DNA from: Acidimicrobiaceae bacterium
GTDB lineage: Bacteria; Actinomycetota; Acidimicrobiia; Acidimicrobiales; Aldehydirespiratoraceae
Assembly (NCBI GenBank): GCA_028819005.1
Contig: JAPPMP010000014.1
Coordinates: forward strand, 1 to 51,513
Length of the DNA: 51,513 nt
Direction of reading: 5' to 3'
Shown: piece after piece, positions 34,252 through 43,078 of the stretch
Layout: each line of letters starts with the position of its first letter
How positions within the stretch are numbered: the first letter of the stretch is position 1
Made by a program: the position numbers and the translations under genes
Notes under the pieces: model-generated
What the model saw: the letters and a program-made list of their open reading frames with translations, nothing else
What the model was told of the DNA's origin: nothing
Database searches by the model: none

Positions 34252-34607
34252 TTGAGGCTCTGTCTGGTCGTCGCTCCTTCGAACGTTTGAGGGCGGAGGG
34301 AATGCGTCGCGGCCGAGGGCCGCTTCGGCTGGTCTCGCGGCCCGCGTCCGCCCATGATCTCACGCAGAGCGCGAGAATTGGGTTCTCAATCCCACGCAAA
34401 GTGGGAAATGCGGTCGAGCGGAACAGAATCCGCCGCCGGATCCACGCGGCGCTGCAGGACGTCTCCCGTCAGGCCCCGTCGATTCTTCAGCCAGGCGACT
34501 ATCTGTTCCGAGTCACCTCCAAGATCGAGCACTGGTCGCCGTCGGAGCTCCGAGAGATCGTGTCCGAGCTGTTGTCCCCTTCAGCGACGTCAGGTTCACG
34601 ATCATGA
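34248..34607 (+). CDS. rnpA: Ribonuclease P protein component
   Basis: The 119-residue basic protein assists the RNase P RNA in tRNA 5' maturation. Motifs are [43 protein letters not shown] (the RNR signature) and DYLFRV. The GTG at 34248 overlaps the rpmH stop and gives the usual N-terminus ([10 protein letters not shown]). The stop overlaps the yidD start by four bases. Confidence 0.96.
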   Translation: MIEALSGRRSFERLRAEGMRRGRGPLRLVSRPASAHDLTQSARIGFSIPRKVGNAVERNRIRRRIHAALQDVSRQAPSILQPGDYLFRVTSKIEHWSPSELREIVSELLSPSATSGSRS

Positions 34608-34897
34608 GGCCCGAGCGGCTCGACCCGCCGGCCCGCCTGCTGCGATCGTTGATCCGGGGATATCAGCTCCTCACCTCGCGGCGAATGTCGCCGTGCCGAC
34701 ATGTGCCGGGATGCTCGACGTACGCGATCGAGGCGCTCGAGTCCCACGGCTCGATCCGCGGCGGTTGGCTGGCTGCCAAGAGAGTTTGTCGTTGCCATCC
34801 CTGGGGCACCTCCGGCTATGACCCCGTGCCCCTGGCCGGGGAGTCACGCCTCACTCGGGAGTCACGCCTCACTCGGGAGTCACAGTGCTCGACCTGA
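34604..34897 (+). CDS. yidD: Membrane protein insertion efficiency factor YidD
   Basis: The 97-residue protein has the family core [30 protein letters not shown] and [16 protein letters not shown], with the conserved Cys residues. It aids YidC/Sec insertion at the membrane. The last 15 residues come from an 18-bp tandem repeat ([12 protein letters not shown]) and are not part of the family. Its 3' end overlaps the yidC start by 13 bases. Confidence 0.95.
   Translation: MRPERLDPPARLLRSLIRGYQLLTSRRMSPCRHVPGCSTYAIEALESHGSIRGGWLAAKRVCRCHPWGTSGYDPVPLAGESRLTRESRLTRESQCST
34841..34883 (+). repeat. 18-bp tandem repeat in the yidD tail containing the yidC ribosome binding site
   Basis: Two full units (34841-34858, 34859-34876) and a partial third each contain CGGGAGTCAC. 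The third GGGAG sits about seven bases before the yidC GTG, so the repeat has multiplied a Shine-Dalgarno-like sequence next to the start. Confidence 0.85.
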
Positions 34898-36120
34898 TCT
34901 TCGATCTGACCGGCGAGGTCCTCGCGTACTGCTACCAGCTCTGGCCGTCGTACGGCATGGCCGTTGCGGGCCTCACCCTCGTTGTGATGGTCATCGTCAC
35001 TCCGTTGACCCTCAAGGGCACCAAGTCCATGCTGCAAATGCAGCGTTTCCAGCCTGAGCTGAAGGCGATCCAAAACCGCAACCGCGGCGACCGCCAAAAG
35101 ATGAACGAAGAGATGATGGCGTTCCAACAGGAACACGGCATCTCGATGTTCGGGGGCTGTCTGCCTCTGCTGGTGCAGATGCCGCTCTTCTTGGTGCTGT
35201 TCCGCGTGGTTCAGGGTCTCACGAGCCGGGCGACCAACTTCGGTAACCAGTTCGGTTGGACGAGTGGACGCGTTGCTTCGGACCGCGTGCTCGACAGCAC
35301 AGCATTCGCTTCGACTGACCGACCCTTCCTCCCGCATAATCTCCCGACCGACAGCGATCTCTACTTGAAGCTTGCGGGCGGTGAGGGAGACACGATCAAC
35401 GATCGTCCGACCGAGATGGTGTCGTGGGGGATCGATCTTTCCCGCAGTGCGCAGGACGTGATCGGCGACAGTCTGATTTCAGGGCTCCCCTATCTGCTTC
35501 TGATCTTGATTGTCTTGGTGTCCAGCCTTTTTCAGCAGAAGCAGATTCAGGGCCGGAACACCTCGGCGATGCCACCCCAACAGCAGATGCTGATGAAGAT
35601 CCTGCCCTACATGTTGCCCGTGTTCAGCTTCACGATGCCGGCCGCGCTGGTCGTGTACTTCGTTGTGTCCAACCTCTACCGCATCGGCCAGCAGGCCTAT
35701 ATCACGCGGAGTCTGTACCGCGGCGAGGACAGTCCCGGGGCTCTGCTGGCCAAGAGGCGTGAGGAGATGCAGAACGCCGAAGAAGACACGGCGTCGAAAA
35801 GCTATACGCCGAAAAAGGGAGCTCCGACGCCGAAGCGAGACGGCAGCTATGCGAAGAAGGGTGGGAAACAACAGGCCCGGCGGAACGTGCCGAGCCGGTC
35901 AAGCAGCAAGCCCGACGCCGGACGGTCCGGTGGCAGCCAGCCCGGCAGCAGTCGCTCCGGTGGCAGGACTGCTCCAGCCAAGTCCGAGGCGAAGGCTGAA
36001 AAGCCTGTACCGAAGCGCACGGGTGCAGGCAGGACGGGCAATGCCCCGACTCGGCATCATCGAGGGTCTGGTCGTACCACCGAACCAGGTTCTCTACAGC
36101 ACAAGAAACGAAAGAAGTAG
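34885..36120 (+). CDS. yidC: Membrane protein insertase YidC
   Basis: The 411-residue Oxa1-family insertase starts at GTG 34885. Membrane segments include [53 protein letters not shown] and [20 protein letters not shown]. Between the first two is the amphipathic [21 protein letters not shown] hairpin. The last about 110 residues are a disordered, Lys/Arg/Ser-rich tail ending in KKRKK, likely ribosome-binding. It has an actinobacterial single-domain layout without the large periplasmic domain of E. coli YidC. Confidence 0.96.
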   Translation: MLDLIFDLTGEVLAYCYQLWPSYGMAVAGLTLVVMVIVTPLTLKGTKSMLQMQRFQPELKAIQNRNRGDRQKMNEEMMAFQQEHGISMFGGCLPLLVQMPLFLVLFRVVQGLTSRATNFGNQFGWTSGRVASDRVLDSTAFASTDRPFLPHNLPTDSDLYLKLAGGEGDTINDRPTEMVSWGIDLSRSAQDVIGDSLISGLPYLLLILIVLVSSLFQQKQIQGRNTSAMPPQQQMLMKILPYMLPVFSFTMPAALVVYFVVSNLYRIGQQAYITRSLYRGEDSPGALLAKRREEMQNAEEDTASKSYTPKKGAPTPKRDGSYAKKGGKQQARRNVPSRSSSKPDAGRSGGSQPGSSRSGGRTAPAKSEAKAEKPVPKRTGAGRTGNAPTRHHRGSGRTTEPGSLQHKKRKK

Positions 36121-36190
36121 CGCTCGAACTCTCCACCTTGCCACCGATTCCCAGGTGGGGTTGGACAGCGCACAAGCGAAAGGAGCAGTG

Positions 36191-37087
36191 ATGGAATGGG
36201 TAGAAAGCATCGGCGACTCGATCGAACTGGCGAAAGAGCAAGCCTTGGATCGCTTGGGGGTTCACGAAGACGACGCGGAGTTCGATGTTCTCAGCGATGT
36301 GAAGACCGGGCTGTTCGGACGCGTCAAAGAACCGGCCCGGGTGAGGGCGCGAGTTCGCCCGAAGACCCCTAGGGCCAAGGAGAGTCGCGGTCGTCGAGAT
36401 CGAGGCAACAGACGCGGCCGGCAGGGTCAGGGGAACCGCAACGGCAACAACAACCGAAACCAGGATTCCGGCAAGCGCCAACAGGACCGGCCCCAGAACG
36501 GCAGATCCAAGAAAGCAAAATCCGACAGACAAACTGCGTCTCAGCAAGCTGAATGGAAGGCGCAACCACCGCAAAAACCCAGGAAGAAGGCAGAAACTGT
36601 GAACCAAGACCAAGAAATGATGCCCCTGCCACAACAGGCCGATATCGCTGAAGATTTTGTCAGAGGCTTGGCTGAGCGGTTCGGGACGACCGTCGATTTC
36701 CACAGGGAGAACATCGGGAGCGACGAGATCCGAATCACCGTCAGCGGTGACCAGCTGGGTCGTATGGTGGGCCATCGGGGGATGACGGCCGGCGCGATCG
36801 ACGACTTGATCCGAACAGTCTTGCAGCGCAGAGCAGGCAGCGCCCGCAATGGACGTGTCCGGGTGGACGTCGGAGGCGTGATCGCTCGACGGAACGAGGC
36901 TCTGGTTCGATTCGCCCGCGAACAAGCGCTCGAAGTGCAGGATTCCGGTGCGCCTCGATCATTGGAGCCCATGAACGCCGCGGACCGCAAGATCGTGCAT
37001 GATGCTGTAGACGGCACGGCGGGAGTGCAAACGATCTCCGAAGGGGACGATCCTCGCCGCTACGTGGTGATTGTTCCCTCGGAATAG
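36191..37087 (+). CDS. Jag/KhpB-type RNA-binding protein (Jag-N, KH, R3H)
   Basis: The product is 298 residues from ATG 36191, preceded by AAGGAG. The Jag-N domain (MEWVESIGDSIELAKEQALDRLGV) is followed by an unusually long Arg/Asn/Gln-rich linker (RGRQGQGNRNGNNNRNQDSG) of about 90 residues. A KH domain with MVGHRGMT as the GxxG loop comes next, then an R3H domain (RNEALVRFAREQALEV). KhpB binds many RNAs and affects cell-wall elongation. Upstream in-frame codons overlap the yidC tail and lack support. Confidence 0.92.
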   Translation: MEWVESIGDSIELAKEQALDRLGVHEDDAEFDVLSDVKTGLFGRVKEPARVRARVRPKTPRAKESRGRRDRGNRRGRQGQGNRNGNNNRNQDSGKRQQDRPQNGRSKKAKSDRQTASQQAEWKAQPPQKPRKKAETVNQDQEMMPLPQQADIAEDFVRGLAERFGTTVDFHRENIGSDEIRITVSGDQLGRMVGHRGMTAGAIDDLIRTVLQRRAGSARNGRVRVDVGGVIARRNEALVRFAREQALEVQDSGAPRSLEPMNAADRKIVHDAVDGTAGVQTISEGDDPRRYVVIVPSE

Positions 37088-37104
37088 CACGCCGCGACAA
37101 GCTG

Positions 37105-37734
37105 GTGTCTTATTCTCGCTACGAGAAGTTGGCAGCAGTCTGGGAAGAGGCGCGGGCCTGCGGCTCGCTGGGTTCTGTGTCAGTTGAAGAGCTCCGCGAG
37201 CACGCGGCGGGCTATGCCTCGCCAAACATCGGGCTTCGGTCGGATGCACGTTGCGTTGATTTGGGCACGGGCGTGGGTGTGCCGGGCCTGCTGTTGGCGA
37301 TGATGCATCCGGAAACGAATTGGCGGTTGTTGGATGCGAATCAGCGCCGCTGCGAGATAGCCGATCGAGCAGTCTGCGCCGTCGGCTTGGAGGATCGAGT
37401 TGAAGTTGTACACGGTCGCGCGGATGATTTGGCGCGTGAACCGCATTGGCGGTCAACGTATGATTTGGTGGTTGCACGTCTGTTCGGGCCGCCGAGCGAA
37501 GTGGCCGAATGCGGGATTCCCCTGGTGGCCGAAGGGGGGTCTTTGGTGGTTTCGGCTTCGGCGGACACCGCAGAGACCTGGTTGTCTGCGGACCTGTCGA
37601 TGCTTGTTGCTGCGGTGACCGAACGTTGGGAGACGGACTCGGGCAACTACATTCGGGTGCAGCGCCTGAGAGGAGCTGTTCCCGATCGATTCCCCCGCCG
37701 TCCGGCGACGCGGCGACGTGAGCCGCTGTTTTGA
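37105..37734 (+). CDS. rsmG: 16S rRNA (guanine527-N7)-methyltransferase RsmG
   Basis: The 209-residue SAM-dependent methyltransferase modifies G527 of 16S rRNA. The SAM site reads CVDLGTGVGVPGLLLAMM, followed by WRLLDANQRRCEIADRAV and VVHGRADDLA. Compared with usual RsmG (DLGSGAGFPG) it is somewhat divergent, and the C-terminal motif is weaker. The GTG start at 37105 lies 17 bases after jag. A parS-like site begins immediately after the stop codon. Confidence 0.88.
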   Translation: MSYSRYEKLAAVWEEARACGSLGSVSVEELREHAAGYASPNIGLRSDARCVDLGTGVGVPGLLLAMMHPETNWRLLDANQRRCEIADRAVCAVGLEDRVEVVHGRADDLAREPHWRSTYDLVVARLFGPPSEVAECGIPLVAEGGSLVVSASADTAETWLSADLSMLVAAVTERWETDSGNYIRVQRLRGAVPDRFPRRPATRRREPLF

Positions 37735-37735
37735 G

Positions 37736-37751
37736 CGTTCCACGTGAAACA
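37736..37751. promoter_or_regulatory. parS centromere site 1
   Basis: CGTTCCACGTGAAACA matches the ParB-binding consensus TGTTNCACGTGAAACA at 15 of 16 positions, including the full CACGTG core. It starts two bases after the rsmG stop. Confidence 0.88.
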
Positions 37752-37865
37752 CGCGGTCGGGGAACGCTTGCCATGAGGTCCTGCGAGCAGTCAGAGGATT
37801 TCGGTGTGCGGCCGGCTTGGTTTGCGGGGCCGTGGCCTGAGCGTCCGCCCGCCCGCCCGGCCGGT

Positions 37866-37940
37866 GAGCGCAGCGAACAAGAGCGGGGAACAACGGGCTG
37901 CAACTCGAAGGCCTGCCTATTTGCGCGCTCGTAAGAGAAC
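37866..37940. repeat. Dispersed intergenic repeat between the two parS sites
   Basis: The first 21 bases (37866-37886) are identical to 11332-11352. A second block (37916-37928) is identical to 33-45. The rest of the 343-bp rsmG-parA spacer shows no gene; GCC-rich runs (37840-37865) adjoin the repeat. Confidence 0.55.
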
Positions 37941-37976
37941 CACCCGGTTGAGAGACTCGGTGGTCCATACGAGCGG

Positions 37977-37992
37977 TGTTTCATGTGAAACA
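37977..37992. promoter_or_regulatory. parS centromere site 2
   Basis: TGTTTCATGTGAAACA differs from the palindromic parS consensus TGTTTCACGTGAAACA at a single core position (C to T). It lies 85 bases before parA, so ParB bound here may also affect the parAB promoter. Confidence 0.82.
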
Positions 37993-38077
37993 CGTCCCGA
38001 ATGAAATACTTGAGGGTCCTTGACCTTCAGTATCTGCTGACCGAAGATGTCTGTGCTCGGAGGAAGGAGTTGGTTTC

Positions 38078-38854
38078 GTGACTCAGCCCAACACGCGGGT
38101 GTTTGCTGTAGCCAACCAGAAAGGCGGGGTCGGGAAGACCACGACGACTATCAACCTTGCGGCCTGTATGGCGCAGCTGGGAGAGCGGGTGCTTATCGTC
38201 GATCTGGACCCTCAAGCGAATGCAACGAGGGGCCTGGGCATTGACTCGCGCATGGTCGATCATTCTCTCTACGACGTGATGCTCCTCGACGTCCCTCTTG
38301 AGGATGTGATTGAGCCCGTTTCGGTGAAGAACCTGTACATCGTGCCGTCAAGCCTGGATCTTGCCGGTGCTGAGATCGAGTTGGTTCCAACGATGAACCG
38401 CGAGAGGAAACTGAAAGCGGCCCTTGAGTCAGTGTCCGAAGACTATGACGTCGTGTTCATCGACTGTCCGCCGTCGCTTGGACTTCTCACGATCAATGGT
38501 CTGACCGCGGCGGGCGAGGTGCTGGTGCCAGTTCAGGCCGAGTACTATGCGCTTGAAGGTCTTGGCTTGTTGATTCGCAATATTGACTTGGTCACGCGCA
38601 ACCTGAATCCAGAGCTTCATCTCAGCACCATTGTGTTGGGAATGGTCGATGCACGGACGAAGTTGTCCAAACAGGTGTCCGAGGAGGTCCGCGGCCACTT
38701 CGGTGACAAAGTGTGCCACCAGGTGATCCCCCGCGCCGTTCGCTTGAGCGAAGCCCCGAGTTTTGGTCAGCCAATATCAGTATTTGATCCCGGTTCCCGG
38801 GCGGCGACCGCCTATCGAACCCTAGCGAAGGAGATCCTTGGTGAGCCGACGTAG
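38078..38854 (+). CDS. parA: Chromosome partitioning ATPase ParA
   Basis: The 258-residue deviant-Walker ATPase moves ParB-parS complexes. It has NQKGGVGKTTTTINLAACMA (Walker A with signature Lys), DLDPQANATRGLGI and FIDCPPSLGLLTINGL. The GTG at 38078 has AGGAAGGAG nine bases upstream. The 3' end overlaps parB. Confidence 0.97.
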   Translation: MTQPNTRVFAVANQKGGVGKTTTTINLAACMAQLGERVLIVDLDPQANATRGLGIDSRMVDHSLYDVMLLDVPLEDVIEPVSVKNLYIVPSSLDLAGAEIELVPTMNRERKLKAALESVSEDYDVVFIDCPPSLGLLTINGLTAAGEVLVPVQAEYYALEGLGLLIRNIDLVTRNLNPELHLSTIVLGMVDARTKLSKQVSEEVRGHFGDKVCHQVIPRAVRLSEAPSFGQPISVFDPGSRAATAYRTLAKEILGEPT

Positions 38855-39713
38855 TGGACTTGGCAGAGGCCTCAGTTCGTTGATTCCGGCGGACTTCAGC
38901 GCAGACGGTGGCGTCTATCAAGAGATTGACGTCAAATCGGTGGTCCCGAACCCCTACCAGCCGAGAGAGCACTTCGACGAGGAGACTCTAGCCTCTTTGT
39001 CCAAGTCGATAGCAGAGATCGGGATTGTCCAGCCGATCGTCGTGCGAGAGATCAAGGATGGTCAGTACGAGTTGATCGCGGGGGAGCGGCGTTGGCGGGC
39101 GGCTAAACGCGCCGACCTTTCAGCCATTCCGGCGATTGTTCGTACTTCGGATGATCTGTCTTCGCTTGAGGCTGCGGTCGTAGAAAACCTGCACCGGCAG
39201 GACCTCAACGCGCTTGAAGAAGCGGCCGCATATCAACAACTGGTTGAAGAGTTCAATTTGACTCAGGACGATGTCGCGCAGCGGGTGGGAAAGTCTCGCT
39301 CCGCTGTTGCCAACACCCTTCGGTTGCTGCATCTCCCTCCGATGGTGCAGCGACTGCTGGTTGAGGGTCGACTCAGCGCTGGGCATGCAAGAGCGTTGTT
39401 GGCGACCCCGGATCGGAGCGAGCAGGAACGGCTGGCAGCGCTGATCGTCGACGAGGGTCTGACGGTTCGTCAGATCGAGGAGGTGCTCCGTGCCGAGGAT
39501 CCGGCAGAGGCGTCCGGCGAAGATGAAACTCCAGCCAAGAAGGTGATTCGAGAGGCGCCAGCCGCGGGTGTGCTTGAACTGGAAGAGCTTCTGGCCGCTC
39601 GCCTGGACACCAGGGTTGCGGTGAAGTTGGGCAAAGGTCCTGGAAAGCTGGTGGTGGATTTTGCCGACGTCGATGACCTAGAGCGAATCTATCGGATCAT
39701 TGCCGGCCAATAA
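38841..39713 (+). CDS. parB: Chromosome partitioning protein ParB (CTPase, parS-binding)
   Basis: The product is 290 residues from GTG 38841. The N-terminus GLGRGLSSLIP recruits ParA. The CTP-binding module includes NPYQPREHFDEETLASLSKSI, then ELIAGERRWRAAKRA (GERR) and VENLHRQDLNALEEAAAYQ (ENLQR-like). The helix-turn-helix DDVAQRVGKSRSAVANTLRLL contacts parS, and a C-terminal dimer domain follows. A TTG three bases earlier is possible, but AAGGAGAT is better spaced for the GTG. Confidence 0.97.
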   Translation: MSRRSGLGRGLSSLIPADFSADGGVYQEIDVKSVVPNPYQPREHFDEETLASLSKSIAEIGIVQPIVVREIKDGQYELIAGERRWRAAKRADLSAIPAIVRTSDDLSSLEAAVVENLHRQDLNALEEAAAYQQLVEEFNLTQDDVAQRVGKSRSAVANTLRLLHLPPMVQRLLVEGRLSAGHARALLATPDRSEQERLAALIVDEGLTVRQIEEVLRAEDPAEASGEDETPAKKVIREAPAAGVLELEELLAARLDTRVAVKLGKGPGKLVVDFADVDDLERIYRIIAGQ

Positions 39714-39746
39714 ACAACTATTGACATTTTGACTGTCAATAGTTGT
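39714..39746. terminator. 13-bp perfect inverted repeat between convergent parB and cwlM-like genes
   Basis: ACAACTATTGACA (39714-39726) pairs perfectly with TGTCAATAGTTGT (39734-39746) across a 7-base loop. The hairpin starts at the parB stop and fills most of the 43-bp spacer, so it probably stops transcription in both directions. It is unusually AT-rich and has no long U tract on either strand. Confidence 0.65.
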
Positions 39747-39756
39747 GTAAAAACAG

Positions 39757-40728
39757 TCACTCTGGGTGGGGGCTATCACACCAAGTGGTCACGGCGTCTC
39801 GCAGAGCGCTCGCTATCGCCCCGGCACGCTCAACGACCACCGGTCCAGGCCCGACCCGGCACCACACCGCGGTCATCCGGGTCTCGCGAAGGATCGGCAG
39901 GCGCATTCCTGTTGTCGGGATCTCGCTGCCGATTACGGAACTGATCTTGGCAGTACACTGTTGGGAGAGCAGGCGACCTCCGTTGGAGGTGAAGCCCTCA
40001 GTCTGGAAGTAGGCGACTCGAAATTCATCGGTGGCCAGGGTGATGCCGAGGTACGCGTCGCCGCCCCAGCCATTGGCGATCCGAGCGTGTGAGGAGAGGT
40101 CGGGGTGATGCAGCGTGAGGACGGTCGCTCCGTCGAGTTGCAGCAGCCGGGCCAGCGAATTCACCACCGCGGGCAGGCCACCCGTCTCACCGAGCAGTAT
40201 GCGCCTTCCCTCGACGCCGGCGTGTCTGCGCAAGGTCTCCCTCTGATGCACCTCAGCGATCGTCTTGCCTCCGACCTGCCGACCGAGGCGGTCGAGAGCG
40301 GCAATGGTGGAGCGGCCGACCGTGCCGTCGGCGTTGAGACCCTGGTTGTGCTGAAAATCCCGCACTGCTGCCTCGGTGTCGGGTCCGTATATGCCGTCTA
40401 GCCATCCGGCGTCGAATCCGAGATTCCCCAGACGCAACTGCAGATCGGCCACATCGTCGCCGCGGGTCATCGGCGAACGGAGATAGAGCATCCGGTCACC
40501 GAGCCGGAAATGAGCGTCTACCAGAGCGGCCCAGGTCTGCTGAGCGCAGATCCCGTCCGCTACCAGCCGACGAGCGGCTTGGAACTCGCGCAGCGCAAGT
40601 TCGGTGGTCTCGTCGAACACATCGAGCTCTCCGACGTCGGTGAAACCCGCAGAGGCCAGTCGACGATGCAGGTCTCGCACCCCGGCTCCGGCGTCGCCGC
40701 GCCGAAGGGGAAGCCCGGGCGGGTTCAT
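39757..40728 (-). CDS. cwlM: CwlM-like peptidoglycan-binding pseudo-amidase
   Basis: The 323-residue protein has two PG_binding_1 repeats (LRRGDAGAGVRDLHRRLASAG, and MTRGDDVADLQLRLGNLGFDAG with GIYGPDTEAAVRDFQ). An Amidase_3-like domain follows. By position and layout it is the counterpart of mycobacterial CwlM (Rv3915), which is beside trxA/trxB and parB and regulates MurA rather than cutting peptidoglycan. Here the zinc motifs are gone: the DPGHGG position reads LLGETGGLP, the SxHxN region reads YLGITLAT, and the final VExGFLSN region reads WCRVGPG. It is thus predicted to be inactive and regulatory. It lies 25 bases after trxA. Confidence 0.82.
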   Translation of the reverse strand: MNPPGLPLRRGDAGAGVRDLHRRLASAGFTDVGELDVFDETTELALREFQAARRLVADGICAQQTWAALVDAHFRLGDRMLYLRSPMTRGDDVADLQLRLGNLGFDAGWLDGIYGPDTEAAVRDFQHNQGLNADGTVGRSTIAALDRLGRQVGGKTIAEVHQRETLRRHAGVEGRRILLGETGGLPAVVNSLARLLQLDGATVLTLHHPDLSSHARIANGWGGDAYLGITLATDEFRVAYFQTEGFTSNGGRLLSQQCTAKISSVIGSEIPTTGMRLPILRETRMTAVWCRVGPGPVVVERAGAIASALRDAVTTWCDSPHPE

Positions 40729-40753
40729 CCGGCTTGCACGCGCACGGGGCCGC

Positions 40754-41080
40754 TTACAGGAACGGGGTTACATCGTCGAGCAGAGCAGCTTTCGGCTTCG
40801 CGCCGATGATGCGGTTTGCTTCTTCGCCGTCCTTGAAGAGGATCAGAGTGGGGATGCTCATCACGCCGAACCGTTGAGCGACCTGTGGCGCGTCGTCTAC
40901 GTTGAGTTTGAGAATCTTGAGAGAATCACCCTGCTCAGCAGCTATTTCTTCGAGGATCGGGGTGATCATCTTGCATGGTCCGCACCACTCGGCCCAGAAG
41001 TCGACCAGAACTGGCGTGGTGGAACTGCCGACCTCCTCGTCGAAGGTGTTGTCGTCGATGGTCCCAAGCGTTCCGGCCAT
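40754..41080 (-). CDS. trxA: Thioredoxin
   Basis: The 108-residue thioredoxin has [20 protein letters not shown] (Cys33 and Cys36) and the cis-Pro motif [16 protein letters not shown] 41080 is preceded by AGAGGA; longer upstream codons are non-coding. It is reduced by the TrxB encoded just upstream (34-base gap). Confidence 0.97.
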   Translation of the reverse strand: MAGTLGTIDDNTFDEEVGSSTTPVLVDFWAEWCGPCKMITPILEEIAAEQGDSLKILKLNVDDAPQVAQRFGVMSIPTLILFKDGEEANRIIGAKPKAALLDDVTPFL

Positions 41081-41114
41081 GGTTGGTCCTCTTTCAGTCG
41101 GCGTGCTGCTGACT

Positions 41115-42077
41115 CTAGCTGTGTTGTGACTCAAGCCAACGCTCGGCGTCGAGCGCGGCCATGCATCCTGAACCGGCTGCGGTGACGGCCTGTCTATAGA
41201 CGTCGTCCTGCACATCTCCGCAGGCGAACACCCCTTCGATATTGGTGCGTGAGCAGTCAGGTTGAGTCACCAGGTAGCCGTTGTCCTTCATCTCGAGCTG
41301 GCCGGAGAAGACGTCGGTGTTGGGTCGGTGCCCGATCGCAATGAAGACCCCGGTGACCGGCAGGTCGTAACTCTCGTCGGTCCTCACGTTGCGCAGACGC
41401 AGGCCGCTGATGGAGTCCTCGCCGAGGTATTCGGTGACGACCGTGTCCCAGATGAACTCGATCTTGGGGTTGTCGAAGGCGCGTTTCTGCATGATCTTGG
41501 AGGCCCGCAGCGTGTCGCGCCGGTGGATGATCGACACCTTGCTCGCAAACCGGGTCAGGAAGGTGGCCTCCTCGATGGCCGAGTCGCCTCCGCCGACCAC
41601 GGCGATCTCCTGGTCGCGGAAGAAGAATCCGTCGCAAGTCGCACAGGTCGAGAGCCCGTGCCCGACGAGTTCGATCTCCCGGTCGAGGTTGAGCATCAGC
41701 GATTGAGCTCCGGTTGAGACGATCAGGCAGTGGCCCTGATAGGTCGGCTCGGGAGCCTCGGGATCGCCGACCCAGATCTTGAACGGGCGTTCGGAGAGGT
41801 CGACACGGGTGGCTTTGACGGTTTCTATCTGAACCCCGAATCGGTGAGCTTGGGCTCTGAAGTTGACCATCAACTCGGGGCCCATGATCCCGTCTGGGAA
41901 ACCGGGGTAGTTCTCGACGTCGGTGGTCAGCATGAGCTGCCCGCCGGGCTGGTCGCTGGTACTGCTGGGCTCGCCTTCCAACAGGAGCGGGGAGAGGTTG
42001 GCCCGAGCGGTGTAGAGGGCGGCGGTGAGCCCTGCCGGTCCGGAGCCGATGATGATCACTTCATGGGTTTCGGGCAT
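41115..42077 (-). CDS. trxB: Thioredoxin reductase (NADPH)
   Basis: The 320-residue low-molecular-weight flavoprotein has FAD motif [19 protein letters not shown], redox CATCDG, NADPH motif [15 protein letters not shown] with HRRDTLRAS, and the FAD-closing [28 protein letters not shown] 42077 (MPETHEV) has AGGAGA at good spacing. An upstream in-frame ATG at 42146 would add an unlikely basic leader. First gene of trxB-trxA-cwlM. Confidence 0.97.
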   Translation of the reverse strand: MPETHEVIIIGSGPAGLTAALYTARANLSPLLLEGEPSSTSDQPGGQLMLTTDVENYPGFPDGIMGPELMVNFRAQAHRFGVQIETVKATRVDLSERPFKIWVGDPEAPEPTYQGHCLIVSTGAQSLMLNLDREIELVGHGLSTCATCDGFFFRDQEIAVVGGGDSAIEEATFLTRFASKVSIIHRRDTLRASKIMQKRAFDNPKIEFIWDTVVTEYLGEDSISGLRLRNVRTDESYDLPVTGVFIAIGHRPNTDVFSGQLEMKDNGYLVTQPDCSRTNIEGVFACGDVQDDVYRQAVTAAGSGCMAALDAERWLESQHS

Positions 42078-42165
42078 TCGTTCTCCTAGCGCTGTTCGCC
42101 GGGGCCTTGGCCCGGCGGATTCTCTGAGCTCGTTGTCCCAGCGCATGCACTGGTCGGTCTTGTGG

Positions 42166-42573
42166 TCACGCGAACGAGTCGATGATGCCGTAGCAGACGA
42201 TCGTCACGATGATCACGGCGTCCAGAATCAGCGCCAGGGTGACCCAGCGCATCCCTTCGATCTTGCGGTTGAGCCAGAATCCGAAGCCGAGGATCGCCAG
42301 CAGGCCGCCGATGAAGAGGTGGGCAGCCCAGGTTGCGTCGCCTACTCCCGAGCCGATCGGCAGGTAGGCGTCGGCCAGGCGGACCCCGACGATGATCAGC
42401 AGAGCGAGAGCAGCGGTGGTGAAGACCAGTGCCACCAAACCGTAGACGATCGCTCGTACGAGCCGGATTGCGTTCTCGGTGCCGTGGGTTCGGACCCTGT
42501 CGACATTGTCGACGATTGCGTCGACGACACCGGAAATCCAGTCGTTCTCAACTGGCTCGGTCTTGTCGCTCAT
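42166..42573 (-). CDS. Hypothetical three-helix membrane protein
   Basis: The 135-residue protein starts with an acidic cytosolic segment. The helices are LVRAIVYGLVALVFTTAALALLIIV, then AAHLFIGGLLAILGFGFWL, then WVTLALILDAVIIVTIVCYGI. The first helix resembles the DUF1269/holin-superfamily proteins common in actinobacteria, but I cannot name the family. It lies 88 bases upstream of trxB on the same strand. Confidence 0.72.
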   Translation of the reverse strand: MSDKTEPVENDWISGVVDAIVDNVDRVRTHGTENAIRLVRAIVYGLVALVFTTAALALLIIVGVRLADAYLPIGSGVGDATWAAHLFIGGLLAILGFGFWLNRKIEGMRWVTLALILDAVIIVTIVCYGIIDSFA

Positions 42574-42711
42574 GGCCTCGGAGCCTAGCGGGAGTGCGAT
42601 ATTTCAAGCACCATGCGTGGGTCGGTGGGATATACGTAGAGATGAACTGCTTGTCCCCGGGTGACCGGCAGCGGTGTGCCGCCTGCGGCAGTGGACCGTC
42701 CCGACAGCTGC

Positions 42712-43017
42712 TCAGAGGTCGAGGCCGGCGGCGGCGACGGGGGAGTACATCGACATCTGCGGCGGGCTGCCGAGCAGGCTCATGAATGCGGGCATGACCT
42801 CCTTGAGCGAGTCGGCGTCTCCGTGGGCCTGCAGCGACTCCATCGACGTGAACAGGGCGAAGAACGAGTAGTTGCTGCCCTCGCCGCGGTGGTACGAGTA
42901 CACCTCCACGCCTTCGAGCTCGGACGCGGCGGCTACTTGGGCCGCGAGCGCGGCGTCCATCTCGTCGTTCTTGCCTTCTGCGCACGTGAACGTGGCCACC
43001 ATCGCAACTTTGGACAT
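42712..43017 (-). CDS. ABM-domain (antibiotic biosynthesis monooxygenase-like) protein
   Basis: The 101-residue ferredoxin-like-fold protein begins MSKVAMVATFTCAEGKNDEM and has GVEVYSYHRGEGSNYSFFALFTSMESLQAH, as in cofactor-free quinol monooxygenases and related small ABM proteins. Usually dimeric. The target is unknown. The longer upstream frame overlaps a gene relic and is not supported. Confidence 0.8.
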   Translation of the reverse strand: MSKVAMVATFTCAEGKNDEMDAALAAQVAAASELEGVEVYSYHRGEGSNYSFFALFTSMESLQAHGDADSLKEVMPAFMSLLGSPPQMSMYSPVAAAGLDL

Positions 43018-43078
43018 GTCGGGTTTCCCTCTGATCGTGGGCGGGCCTCCAAGCATAGTTCTAGCCGGGAGAGCGCCT

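Noticed and set aside
35702..36925. 407-codon minus-strand frame over yidC/jag
   Set aside because: Antisense shadow of the low-complexity tails; both sense genes are well supported.
36959..37993. 344-codon minus-strand frame over rsmG and the parS region
   Set aside because: Pro/Arg/Ser-rich shadow of rsmG continuing through non-coding DNA.
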